A DNA stretch of 64,000 nt, from NCBI GenBank assembly GCA_022828595.1, contig JAKGHH010000001.1, forward strand, positions 137,597,017 to 137,661,016, in the 5' to 3' direction. Both the position numbers and the translations under genes were made by a program. Below are positions 25,601-37,600 of the stretch, piece by piece. The stretch's first letter is position 1. Each line of letters begins with the position of its first letter. Origin of the DNA: Nelumbo lutea (Eukaryota; Streptophyta; Magnoliopsida; Proteales; Nelumbonaceae). The notes under the pieces are model-generated. The model did not search any database, was not told where the DNA came from, and worked only from the letters and a program-made list of their open reading frames with translations.

Positions 25601-28600
25601 ACTTAATACACCACACATTAAACCGACCAACTCAAGGCATGACCAGTCCTTTTCAGTCCCTTTAGCAACTTGTCTCGAAAAGGAGTTCTCAACTCCTAGG
25701 GCGCAAAACAGAGACGTGAATAGTAATCCACGAGTTCACAGCTCTAATACCATGTTATTGTTTGTAAATAAAGTAGAAAAAGAAAGGGAAAAGGAAGAAA
25801 AAGGTTAGGAAAGCTGTATTGCATAGTAGAAAACAAGGAGAAAGTAGGAGGAAGAAGAAAAGTAGGTTTTAAGGAATACGTACTGTATATCCCTTCCTCT
25901 CGACTTGCACTGTAGCACTGTTCATTAAACATTCGAAAATTACAAAAATGCCCCTGTCAAGTGATTCTTAACAGGGGAATACCAGATTACATCAAATGAC
26001 TAAAATGCCCTTATGGGCAAATATATCAACAAGTATGATTGGGAGTGACCGTGAGGCGAATGGAGTATACCTTCTCGATGTTCTTCCTAGTCATCAGAGC
26101 CATCATATTAGTAGTAGGAGTAATGAGTCAAAGTTAGTGGGTCAAATTATGCTTTGGCATAAATGGTTAGAGCATTTGTCTTTTGAGTCTCTACGCTTTT
26201 TGTTTCCAAAACTGTTTGAGTCTATTAAGTTGTCCAGTTTGGAGTGTGAGGGTTGTTAGCTTAGAAAACATTGTAGACATTCATTTAAGGCAAATAATAA
26301 AAGATATTTTTCAGTTTTTTACATTATTCATACTAATGTTTGGGGACCATATAAAGTTCATTTTATGGGTTCCTACCATTATTTTCTTCTATTTGTGACT
26401 ATTCATGGTATTCTTGGGTATACTTTATGAGATCTCGTGATGAGGTACCTTCTTTGGTACAACAGTTCAATTTAAATGGTGTTGACACAGTTTGGAGTAC
26501 GAGTGAAGGTGTTCAGATTAGATAATGCTAAGGAATACTTTGAGACAGACCTGGCATCATATTTATTATTATTAGAGCATGGCGTTGTCCATCAAAGCAG
26601 CTGCTACACATATATTCCACAACAGAATGGTGTAGCAGAAAGAAAGAACAGACATATCGTGGAAGTGGCAAGAAGTATGATGGTGAGCTCCACAGTTCCA
26701 GTTCAGTTTTGGGGTGATATAATTCTCACAACAATCTTCTTGATATCGGGTACCCTCTCATGTTTTTGGATACATTGCTTCGTTCAGCCTTCTTTTCCTA
26801 AGGGGGAGATGTTTCATGTTCCATTGAGGGTGTTTGGGTGTGTATGCTTTGTCCATATCCTTACTCTTCACCACTTGAAGCTGGACCCTAAAGCAAAGAA
26901 GTGTGTATTCCTCGGGCATGCAAGAAATTAAAATGGGTATTGTTGTTATGATCTCATTTTAGGGAGTCAGTATGTCACCATGGATGTCATTTTCTTTGAG
27001 TCCACACCTTTCTTTTTCAAGGAGTCTTTCTTAGGTAGAGTATTTTTGGGGAGGAAATGAGCAACCCACACCACTTCTTATTCCATCTCTTGATGTAGGA
27101 CCTTTGTGATTCAACACTATTATTGCAACTAAACTCAGGTTGTAGGTGTGTAGAACAGAAACAAATATCAGATTAAACGAAAGAAGAGAAGAGAAGAGAA
27201 GATGAAAGAAGATAATCCTAGGAAATCACACCTAAGGGTGAGGGAAATCACACCCCCAACTTGGTAATCACACCAAATTCTATAGAGAAACCTTCTTTGT
27301 TCATCAGCCAAAACTGTCTTTCCAAATGTGCCTTACAGGCTTAATAAGAAGCAGCTTCCAAAGGAAGAAACTTGCCCCCCAAGTTAGCTTGCCCAACAAG
27401 CCACTTACAAAAAGAAGATAGGTTAGACTAAACCTGCTCCAAACAATTACAAACATAAATCCAAACAAAGGGAAATTACTAGACTAAGACCTGTTTTCAA
27501 ACATAACCCACTAAACATGCAAAATTGCAAAAATACCCTTGCTGTCCAGAAATGTAAGAAAACCAAATAAGTCCTGTCCAGCAGCAAGCTCAACCACACA
27601 GAGAGCATCTTAAGGTGGATTGAAGACTCTAGTGTCTTCCCATATTGATGCACAACTAATCCAGCTCCCATGTGGGCCCCACATATTCATAATGATGCTA
27701 AATGAGCATAGAAGCAGCTTTGGTTCTCTTTTGATATGCCTTAGGTTGACCCCTATTAGCTCCTTTGCCTACTCCAGTGTTTAACCCACATGTTCCACCT
27801 ACTTTGCTTTCTCCATTACATCCTGCTTCTCAATTTTTTACATGACAGCGTCTACAGCAACATAGGGAGGTTGATTCCACGGCAGAGGAACCCACGCCAC
27901 TTCCCATTAGTTTATTTAATATTCCAAGTTCGGTTGACATAGACCCAGGTATGCCTTTTGCTCCATCTGATGTTTCAGTTCCTGTTGATACTACTACCCC
28001 TATTCCTAACACCATTACAGATGACCTTGACCTTCCTATTGCACTTCGAAAGGGGAAGAGAAAGTGCACAGCCCATAGTTGTGAAAGCGGTGTAGGCATC
28101 ACTTAGGTGTTTAGGCACTTTTTGGGCTAGCCTCGCCTAAATGCCATATGATATACATATTTAATATATTTTTTTTATATTTTAAGTCTAGAAGGTTTGC
28201 TTTTCATGGAGCAAAAAATAGGGGCCCCACCCCTTCTTTTTTGTATTTTGGAACAAAAACAAGGGCTCCATCCCTTCTTTTTCTTTTTTTTTTTTGGAAC
28301 AAAAATAGGGGCTCCACCCCTCCTTTCTCTTCCACTTCTTTGTGGAACAAAAAATATCAGCTGACTAGAACAAAAAACAGGGGCTCTGCCCCCTTTTTCA
28401 TTTTTTTGAAACAAAAACAAGGGCTCCACCCCTTCTTCTTTCCTACTCCTCCTACTCCTTTGGAACAAAAAATAGGGGTCTGCTCCTTTTTTTTTTCTGG
28501 AAGAAAGATTCTTCTTTATCATTTTTATGAAGTAAAACAGGGGCTCAACCCCTTCTTGTCCATCATTGTTGAGGTTTTTATTTCATGTTTTCTTTCTTCT

Positions 28601-31600
28601 AAGACAAGAATAGGGGCTCTGCCCTTTTGTTACTTCTATTTTTATGGCAAAAAGAAGGGTTCATCCCCTTTGTGTTCTATTTTTTTAGACATTAAGCGTT
28701 GTGTTAGAGCTGGCCGAATAAGGGTAGATTAGTCAATTTGTTTCTGTTAAGTTATGTGCTAATGTGGCAGTCTTAATAGAGACTTCCTGTCCCATACTTA
28801 AGTGGGGGCAGTTTAGTCTTTGTACCACTAATTGGAGACTAATCCATATTAAGGCTCGACTGATAGGGTTTAACCTATCAAGTTCGACTGTTCTCTTCAT
28901 CTTCTTCTTCTTCTTCTTCTTCTTCTTCTTCTCTTCTCCTGGTTCGGACTACGGTAGCTACAGAAATAACATGGTATCAGAGTAGGACGTTACTCTCTAA
29001 GTCTCCTCAAAGATTCGTGACCTGCTCCTTTTCTGTTCGTGACCTCATTTTTTTTTTCTTTCTTCTTTCTGGGCTGAAGAATGGAGAACCCAAATTCGAC
29101 CTAGGTCTGAGAACACCTCAGTACTTCTTTCTCTGCGCAGAACCTGACTTTTTTTTTTAAGAGAACAACTTCAGAAGTGGATGGTCGACTGAAGCTCTCC
29201 ATCGAAGCTTGGTTACCTCCTTTTTTTTGTGTTGTTGGTATTTATGGGTTGAAAGCCTTCAAAATCTGCGGGGACTGATCAGAACCTAGAGAGCTAGGTT
29301 GTTTGTTGCCTTGGTTCTTGGAAAAAGGTCCAATAATAGGCTGTGTTTACAGTGGCCGAATGGTATAAGGGTATGTTTGACCCTTTTTTTGTTGGTCTGT
29401 AGTTGTTTTGAAGCCCTTGTTGGTCACAAGTGACCTGAATTGAATGACAGGTTATTGCAGTGGCAGTGGTTGTTGTTTTCTTTGGATTTGTAGTGCCCTC
29501 TGAAAAGGTCAGACAGACCTGTACCATGTGTGATATGGTTGTGTGGTGGTGCTTGTGATGCTCAATCTCTATTGAGCAGCTTTAAGAGGGCTTGTATGCA
29601 GTCAATGAGTTGCTGAATTAATGTCAGTGTGATCCATGATTTTGTGAAATCAGTAGTGGTGTGAACGAGAACAAAAGTTTGTGTACCTATCAACTGTGTT
29701 TGGGGACTGTAGTGTCTGGAACCATCAAACTTCTGACAGCAGTACTTAGTTGGCTACCAGGAATTCAGATTAGAAGTAGCATTGGAAGAGCATCATGGCA
29801 GAGATGGTTGTAGTGATCGGAAACCTAGTGTGGTGATTCTCTCTGACCATCTGGGTGTGCAGATGACTTCAATTAAACTTAATTGTGAGAACTATGTACC
29901 ATGGGCCAAGTCAGTGGAAGTTTTTCTCAAGGCAAAAAGGAAAGTGAAGCATGTGAAGGAAGATAAACCGCCTGCTGACTCTTCAGGGTTTGATGACTAG
30001 GAACAGGAAGATGCCCAAATCATGACATGGTTATGGAATATGACAGTTGTTTTGTGTACTCAGGTTTAGTACCACAAGGGTACTGTTGTAATTTCTCTCT
30101 TGTTTATATTGTATGACTGGGCCAGTATAAATAATAACTCTTACACTCGCCCCAGTATTCTGGAGGATTTTCAGTCCATTCGACTCTCCTCTCTTCTCTC
30201 TTTTCCTCTCCTCTCTTCTCTTGCTCTTGCTCAACATGGTATCAAAGCAAGTCGTCCAGGCCTGAAGGGTGGTGTCAAGCAAACTGTTCAATGTCGTGCA
30301 GATGGTCTCTCGAAATGCTAAGCTGTTGCATCTAGTTTAACCCAGAAGTTATTGTGACCTTTCATCTCCCAGAGCTATCTCCATTGAACTCCTAATCTGG
30401 TGTACTCAGTTCGACCCAGAAGTTACAGAGTCTTTTCATCTTCCAGCCCAGAAGTTGTACCTCTTGTCTGCTCGACTATAGAGAGGCTATCGTTTGAGGT
30501 TCGTAGAGGGAGTTATGGTTTACAGAGAGACTATCATCTGAAATTAAAAGAGGTACTGGTCATCTTCTGTTCGACTGCCTTACTAATTGTCTGTTCAGAC
30601 GATTGATGGACTGTTGATTGACTGTATTCCTTAACAAAGTAACTGTATTCAGCTGTTTTCTTTTGGTATTATGGACTGTTGATGCCCTGAAGCTGATATT
30701 GTATTAATCTTATTGATTGACTGTTCGACTACCCTGTTGATCTCATTGACTAGTTGGCTATCAGGCCTACTGATTAGGTGTGTGTTAAACTTCACCCTTT
30801 ATTTGTCACTCTGTTGGGAGGTCATATGACTTCTGTTCAATTGTAGGTCATTCAGACCTAGTGTTGTACTGCAACTGCAGTGTTTCTTTTTGATTCCTAC
30901 AAAATCGTAGGTCATACAGACCTGCTCTTGTACTGCAACAGAAGTGTTCAGACTTTGTTCTCAGTGAAACCGTAGGTCAGAAGGACCTGTTTCAGTACTG
31001 CAACAACAGTGTTCAGATTTTGTTCTCAGTGAAACCGTAGGTCAAAAGTTTCTGTTCCAGTATTGCAACAGCAGTGTTCTGATTTTGCTCCCAGTGAAAC
31101 CAGAGGTCAGAAGGACCTTTTCTGCACTAGCCTTGTACGGCAGTACTCATTTGGTTGCTGTTTCGTTTTTATTCTGATATCATGGGCAATGAAGATTCAG
31201 CCACATTTGGAGTTTCCTCAATGCTGAATGGAATGGGTGGGGGTGACCTATCATTTCCTATGGCTGTTGTCCCTCTTGATGGTTTAAATTACCTAGAGTG
31301 GTCAAGAGGGATCAAATTATACATCACTGCAAGGGGGAAGATAGGCTATATTAATGGGAGGATAAAAGAACCATCCTCTGGGAGTGCTGAATATGATAGA
31401 TGGAATCAGGAGAACAATATTGTTATGTCTTGGCTCTTGGTTTCCATGCAACCTCAAATAAGGAAGAATTTCATGTGGGCTGAAACTGCAAATGAAATTT
31501 GAGAACAAGCAAAATCTACATATTCAGAATTGCGACACTATGCCAAAAATTATCAACTGCAAGCAGCATCATCTACTTGTAGACAGGGGGAGAGGTGTTT

Positions 31601-34600
31601 ATCAGTTTATTACTCTAACTTGACCTCTGTCTGGAAGGAGTTGGATCACTACCAGAGTGTGGATTGGAAGTGTGATGAGGATGCCAAAAAGTACAAGCAA
31701 CTTGTCTTCCAGCAAAGGGTGTTTGCATTCTTACATGGTCTGAATCCTATGTATGAATCTATCAGGGTTCAGATTCTCAGCTCTAAGGATCTCTCATCCG
31801 TTCAAGAAGTCTATGCTCTTGTACAATCTAAAGAAAGCAGAAAATTTTGATGAACAGCCCTGGTGGGGATGTTGTTGTGTTGGTAGCAAAAGGGGGTGTC
31901 TCTACTGGTGTGGGATTTTCTTCCAAGAAAGGAGATCTCCAGAAAAAAACAAAAGATAAGGACAAATTGTGGTGCACTCATTGCCAGAAACCCCGACACA
32001 CCAAAGATACCTGTTGGGATCTTCATGGGAAACCAAAATGGGCTCAAGATCTGACTAAGAAGCAAGGTTCAGAGGTGAATAAGAGGTCCGGACAGCAAGG
32101 TACAAAGAAACATCACATGGCCAACATGGTTACTCGAGAGAATCAGCCCCCCATTTCTACTGTGACTCAGACACATCTCACCGGATCTGACCCAAGGGAG
32201 GATATTATGAATTCCTTCCATAACCATTTAGAGATCTATGGTAGAGCAATTCGTCAAATGGATGCTCCTCCCTCAACCTCATTTGCATCTACGTCAGGTA
32301 ACCCTGCCACAGCTTTCCATGTTGCTTCTCACACCCCTGACTCTCCATGGATCATTGATTCTGGAGCGTCAAAACACATGACTGGTACGTCCTCTTACTT
32401 TCAAACCTATCACCCTCTTTCTGGAAGAGACAAGGTGAGACTAGCCGATGAATCATACACTTCCATAGCTGGTCAAGGAACTCTCTCTCTTCCTCTTGGT
32501 CTTACCCTTTCTGATGTCCTTCATGTTCCAAAATTTCCCATGAATTTGTTCTCTGTTAGTAGTGTTACTAATTCCTTGAATTTCTCAGTGACTTTTTTCC
32601 CTTCTCATTGTGTGATTCAGGATCTGGCCTCGAGGAGGACGATTGGTAGGGGACGTATGGTTGATGAACTTTACATGCTGGAGAATAAGGCTGGTCTTCA
32701 TGTTACAGAGTCTATGAGTCAGTCCTGTAAGAAGAAAGTCTATTTATGGCATTGTCGTCTTGGTCATTTGTCTTTTGAGTCTTTGAAAGTTGTATTCCCA
32801 GAACTGTTTAAGTCAATGTTTGTTTCTGATTTTTTCTTGTCAAACGTGTCAGTTAAGTAAACATTGTAGAACTCATTTTCTTCAAAGAAATAGTAAATTT
32901 GAATCTCCTTTTCACATTGTTCATTCTGATGTATGGGGCCCTATTACTTTACCATCTGAGAGTGGCTACAAGTACTGCGAAACAGGGAAAATGTACCAAA
33001 AATCATTCAAGATTTTCAGTGGATGGTCTTCACTCAATTTCAAACTGAAATCCAAAATTTCAATCAGACAATGCAAAAGAATTTTTTCATAGTGACCTCA
33101 CAGAGTTTTTTTGCTTTGTGTGGTTCCCTTCACCGTAGCTCTTGTGCCCACAACAAAATGGTGTGGCCGAACGGAAGAACCGACATCTCCTTGAAGTGGC
33201 TTGGGGTTTACTACTTCATATGAATGTTCCCAAACATTTTTGACTTGAAGCTGTTCTTTGTTCCACTTACCTTATAAATCGTATGCCCTCTCGTCGGTTA
33301 GAGTACAAAGCCCCACATCAACTTTTCTTTCCTAAGGCTCCTCTTCTTTCTATTCCTCCTCGTGTGTTTGGTTGTCGGTGTTTTGTCCAAAATCTGTCTC
33401 CCACCCGTGGGAAATTGGATTCTCGTGCTATCTCTTGCATATTTCTTGGTTACTCCTTCACTCAAAAGGGATATCGTTGTTTTGGTCCTGTTTCTTGGAA
33501 ATTCTATGTCTCCATGGATGTTTCTTTCTTTGAGGATGACCCTTTCTTTCTTGTTTCTCCTCAGGGGGAGTGTAGGCATGAGGAGAAATTGGTTCAGCTT
33601 CCCTTTCTCCCTGACCTTCCGCCTTTTCGTGTTTTTTCTCATCGTCACAAAGGCCAACCAAATTCAAGAGTTGTGGAGAATCCGGAAGTTGTACCTCCAG
33701 TGCCACCAAACTCCTCGGGGGAGGATCATACTCACTCAGGTATTTTGGCTCCCAATGATGTCCTTGAATCTATTGAAAATGATTCCTCTACTGCTAATGA
33801 TCTTGACCGTCCTATTGCTTACAGGAAGGGTGTTAGATTATGTACCACTAAACATCCCATTTCCAACTTTGTCTCCTATGAGAACATTTCATCCTCATTC
33901 CGTGCTTTCCTTACCTCTATTGATAGTGTCCCTATCCCTAAGAATGTGACAAAAGCTCTTTCAGTTCCTGAATGGACAAATGCCATGAAGGAAGAAATTA
34001 ATGCCCTTCACAAAAATGGCACATGGGAACTTGTTGATCTTCCTAAGGGAAAGGTTCCAGTTGGATGTAAATGGGTGTTCACAGTCAAGCATAAGGCTGA
34101 TGGAACAATGGAAAGGTATAAAGCTCGCTTAGTGGCAAAGGGATTTACTCAAGTGCATGGAGTTTGAAGAAAACTAAAGAGAGGAGAGCTGAGAGTTCGG
34201 CAATGAGGGTCTGAGAATGAGAGTTTCAAACTACTCTCTCTCAGCACCCTAACACTATTTTATTTAGATATATTTGAATAATTACAAGGAGGCCCTTAGT
34301 TGGGCAAGAATTTACAAAGAACTTAATATTGACAGGATGGGCCCAGAATAAGGCCCATCACAAAAAAAAAAAAAAAAAAAAAAAAAACACAAATAACAAG
34401 AAAGAATAAACAACCTATGGGTCATTCGGCCCATCTTCTCTACACTCCCCCTAAAGCTGAGCATAGATGTCAATCATGCCAAGCTTGCTGGTATCATGCT
34501 GAAGTTTTGCCTTGCGAATGCCTTTGGTGAGAAAATCTGCCAACTGTCCTTCAGATGTGTTGAAAGGAAGACACACTTCACCCGAAGAGACCCTTTCCCT

Positions 34601-37600
34601 AATGAAGTGTCCATCAACTTCAATATGCTTGGTTCTATCATGTTGCACTGGGTTGTGAGCAATGTTGATAGCAACCTGATTATCACAATACAACATCATT
34701 GGCTTGTCATATTCAACTCCAAGTTCTTCCATCAAAGATTTTAGCCATAATAATTCAGAAACTCCATGTGCCATGGCCCTGTATTCTGCTTCAGCAGAAG
34801 ATCGAGCAACAACCGATTGTTTTTGCTTCTCCAAGAAACAACATTACCAGCTGTCAAGCTGCAATACCCAGATGTATATCCTCTGTCATCAATGTTCCCG
34901 GCCCAATCAGCATTGGTGTAAGCTTCAAGTTTCATATGACCATGCTTGGCAAACAAAATACCCTTTCCTTGGGAGCCCTTCAAATAACATAGGATTCTCT
35001 CTGCTGTTTCCATATGAGTGTCTCGGGGAGCATGCATGAATAGGCTAATGCAACTGACTGCATATGCAATATCTGGCCGAGTCATGCATAGGTACAAAAG
35101 TTTCCTAAGAAGTCTTTGAAAGATTCCTTTGTCTTCTAACAATGTCCCTTCTGAAGCTGAGAGTTTATGACTCATATCAATAGGAGTAGCAACTGGTCTA
35201 GCACCCATCTTTCCAGTTTCAGAGAGCAAGTCAAGAACACACTTCCTTTGGGAGATAAGAATCCCATCCTTGGATCGAGCCACTTCTATGCCAAGAAAGT
35301 ATCTCAATTCCCCCAAATCTTTAATCTCAAACTCTGTATGGAGAAAAGATTTAGATCATGAATTCTTGAAGCATACCTTCCCTTTCATATCAGTTCCATA
35401 CATCCCTGGAGAAAGAGACATGTAAACCTCCTCATGTAATTCACCATTCAGAAATGCATTCTTCACATCCAATTGATAAAGGGGCCAGTCAAAATGAGCA
35501 GCTAAAGATAGAAGAACCCTCACAGATGTCATCTTGGCAACAGGTGCAAAGGTCTCTAAATAATCAATTCCATATGTCTGTGTATAGCCTTTTGCAACCA
35601 GCCTGGCCTTGTACTTTCAATGGTGCCATCAGCTCGGTATTTGATAGTAAAGACCCACTTGCAACAAATTGGATCCTTCCCTCAGGCAAATCCACCACTT
35701 CCCATGTGTCATTCTTGTGTAGGGCATCAATTTCAGATCTCATAGCATCCTGTTAGAAAGTTTTGTATGCCCTTAGCTTCAATCCGATTTGATGTACTTT
35801 TGACATTTAGTGTAAATAAATAAAGTGCATGTTTGATTCATGTTGTTTGGTTTAACTCTGTGTAAGACCCTAAAACTGGACACTTATAGAGACTCGTGTT
35901 AGTTTTAAATGTTCACAGCCATTAGATAAGTCTGGGGAGATTTATCCTGCCAAGGCTGATACTGGTGTGCCACCAAGTGTTGGGATGGCCTGTCTTGGCC
36001 ACCAGGGTAAAACCCAAGGCACATGTAGTATGGGATTACTCGAATCCTTGAACCGGACCAAATTTCCAGTATTGCCCTGGACCTTGGAGACAAATGGGCA
36101 AAACTGAAAAGTTACACCTGATCCCTAGACTCGATTATGATACTTCACTAGGTGTCGGATCAGGTTGTCTTTGATATGCCAATCAGTGAGATCCTTAGCG
36201 GGGTCAAAACCTGGGTATGTTGGGACAGTCTGAGAATTCATTTGAGTGGGTGATCATAGTGACAAGATCAGCCCCTTTGTTGGACAAAGGTAATGATCGG
36301 GAATGCACTCTCTCTAATGGAAACCAAACTACTGGCAGTTGATTTCAATCGTTGGAATTTTGTTTTGCAAAATTTATATATGATATATATACGATTTCAA
36401 AGTGTTTGCAAATGGTTTTAATTCCCGGGATCCATGTGAGTAGAGAGTGCGGCACTGTTCCTTGCAGCCGAGGGAGAGGTCCTCTCTTGTCGGGCAGTGC
36501 TTGATCATTAAGGGCTGAGAGGTTAAGTGTAAGACCATTTAGGATAATACCTGATGGGCTAATCTTGCACTTGCCCACAGTCCCTGGGTTTTTATAAGAT
36601 GGCTTGGCCCAGGGACCACTTAATGTAAGTGTTGGGCCCATAGGGTCCATGTGATGGGCTCAGGGGTTCACTGAGCTTTTCAGTGAATTCGGCTGGGCCT
36701 TGTAATAAAGGTTGGGCCGAACCCATGTGGCTGGTGTGTAGATCAATGCTTGGGTCCCACGCCATACAAAGAAGCCCAACTGGGCAGCAGATTGGAAACT
36801 AGTTAAACACTGAACACTTAATGGGCCAAAAGCCCATTACGAGCTGGGCTGATATGATCACCCATCTATGGGGCGAATCTGAGATTAATGTTAGTAAAAG
36901 GATTGGGCCTTTAACCTTATCCACTCTGGGAGACCAAATTCAAATCAGATTTGAATCTGGTAACCTCCTGATAAGATCAGGAGTAAACTAACTTAATCTG
37001 CAGATAGGATTAAGATAATTCCCTATCCAAATACTGATTTGGATTGGGATAACTCCTAATTAGGAGGTTTCTTAATCACGATGAAAAGAGGAGAAACCCT
37101 AAGAGAAACATATCAGATTTCGAACCAGGGTGTGAGCAAGCAAGAAAGCTTCCTGCGAATTGAGATTAGATCTCATACAGACTCCAGAGAGAAGAGAAGC
37201 AGTTCAGCCATCTTCGTCCCAGGAGTTCTCCTCCAGCTGCCGCCATTCCCTCTAGCAAGATTTGACCTTTGCAGCAATAGGAAGTCAAGAAATCAGTTCT
37301 TGACATCAATCTTGCAAGAAAGACTGAAAAATGTTCGGTGTTTAGAGTTTCTAGAGGGTTCTTGCGAAGGATCCAATGTGTAGGACACACCCTGCTGGTT
37401 CCGTTCCACCCACAGTTGTGTCATCTTCAGCAGGAGCGGGTCTTGGTGTCTTCTTTGGGCGTGAACACCAACTTTGGGAGATACTGTTTCTCCGGATCAG
37501 ATATAATCCTCAATTTTTCTTTTTGGTTCAGATCTGGTTCGATTATGTTTCAAGTAGAATCCTTGAATATTGTATTCTAAATTTAGGGAATATGATTCCT

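Larger units (their letters stand above)
22560..26031 (-). mobile_element. Truncated Ty1/copia element F
   Basis: Read on the minus strand: 5' LTR (26031-25753), primer site, gag, integrase and the linker before RT. RT, RNase H and the 3' LTR are missing. A stretch of about 640 bp interrupts integrase (about 23590-24230). The right border at 26031 abuts the + strand relic G. Confidence 0.75.

Noticed and set aside
28148..28732. 194-codon open frame, possible novel gene
   Set aside because: It runs through the minisatellite at 28196-28690 and its residues repeat with the DNA period; the opposite strand is also open for the same reason.
30036..30046. Clean 5-bp target repeat for element I
   Set aside because: GAATA on the left and GTATG on the right do not match, and shifting the LTR start to TGTTGACAG does not help; the insertion is supported by LTRs and by gag of H resuming, not by a target repeat.
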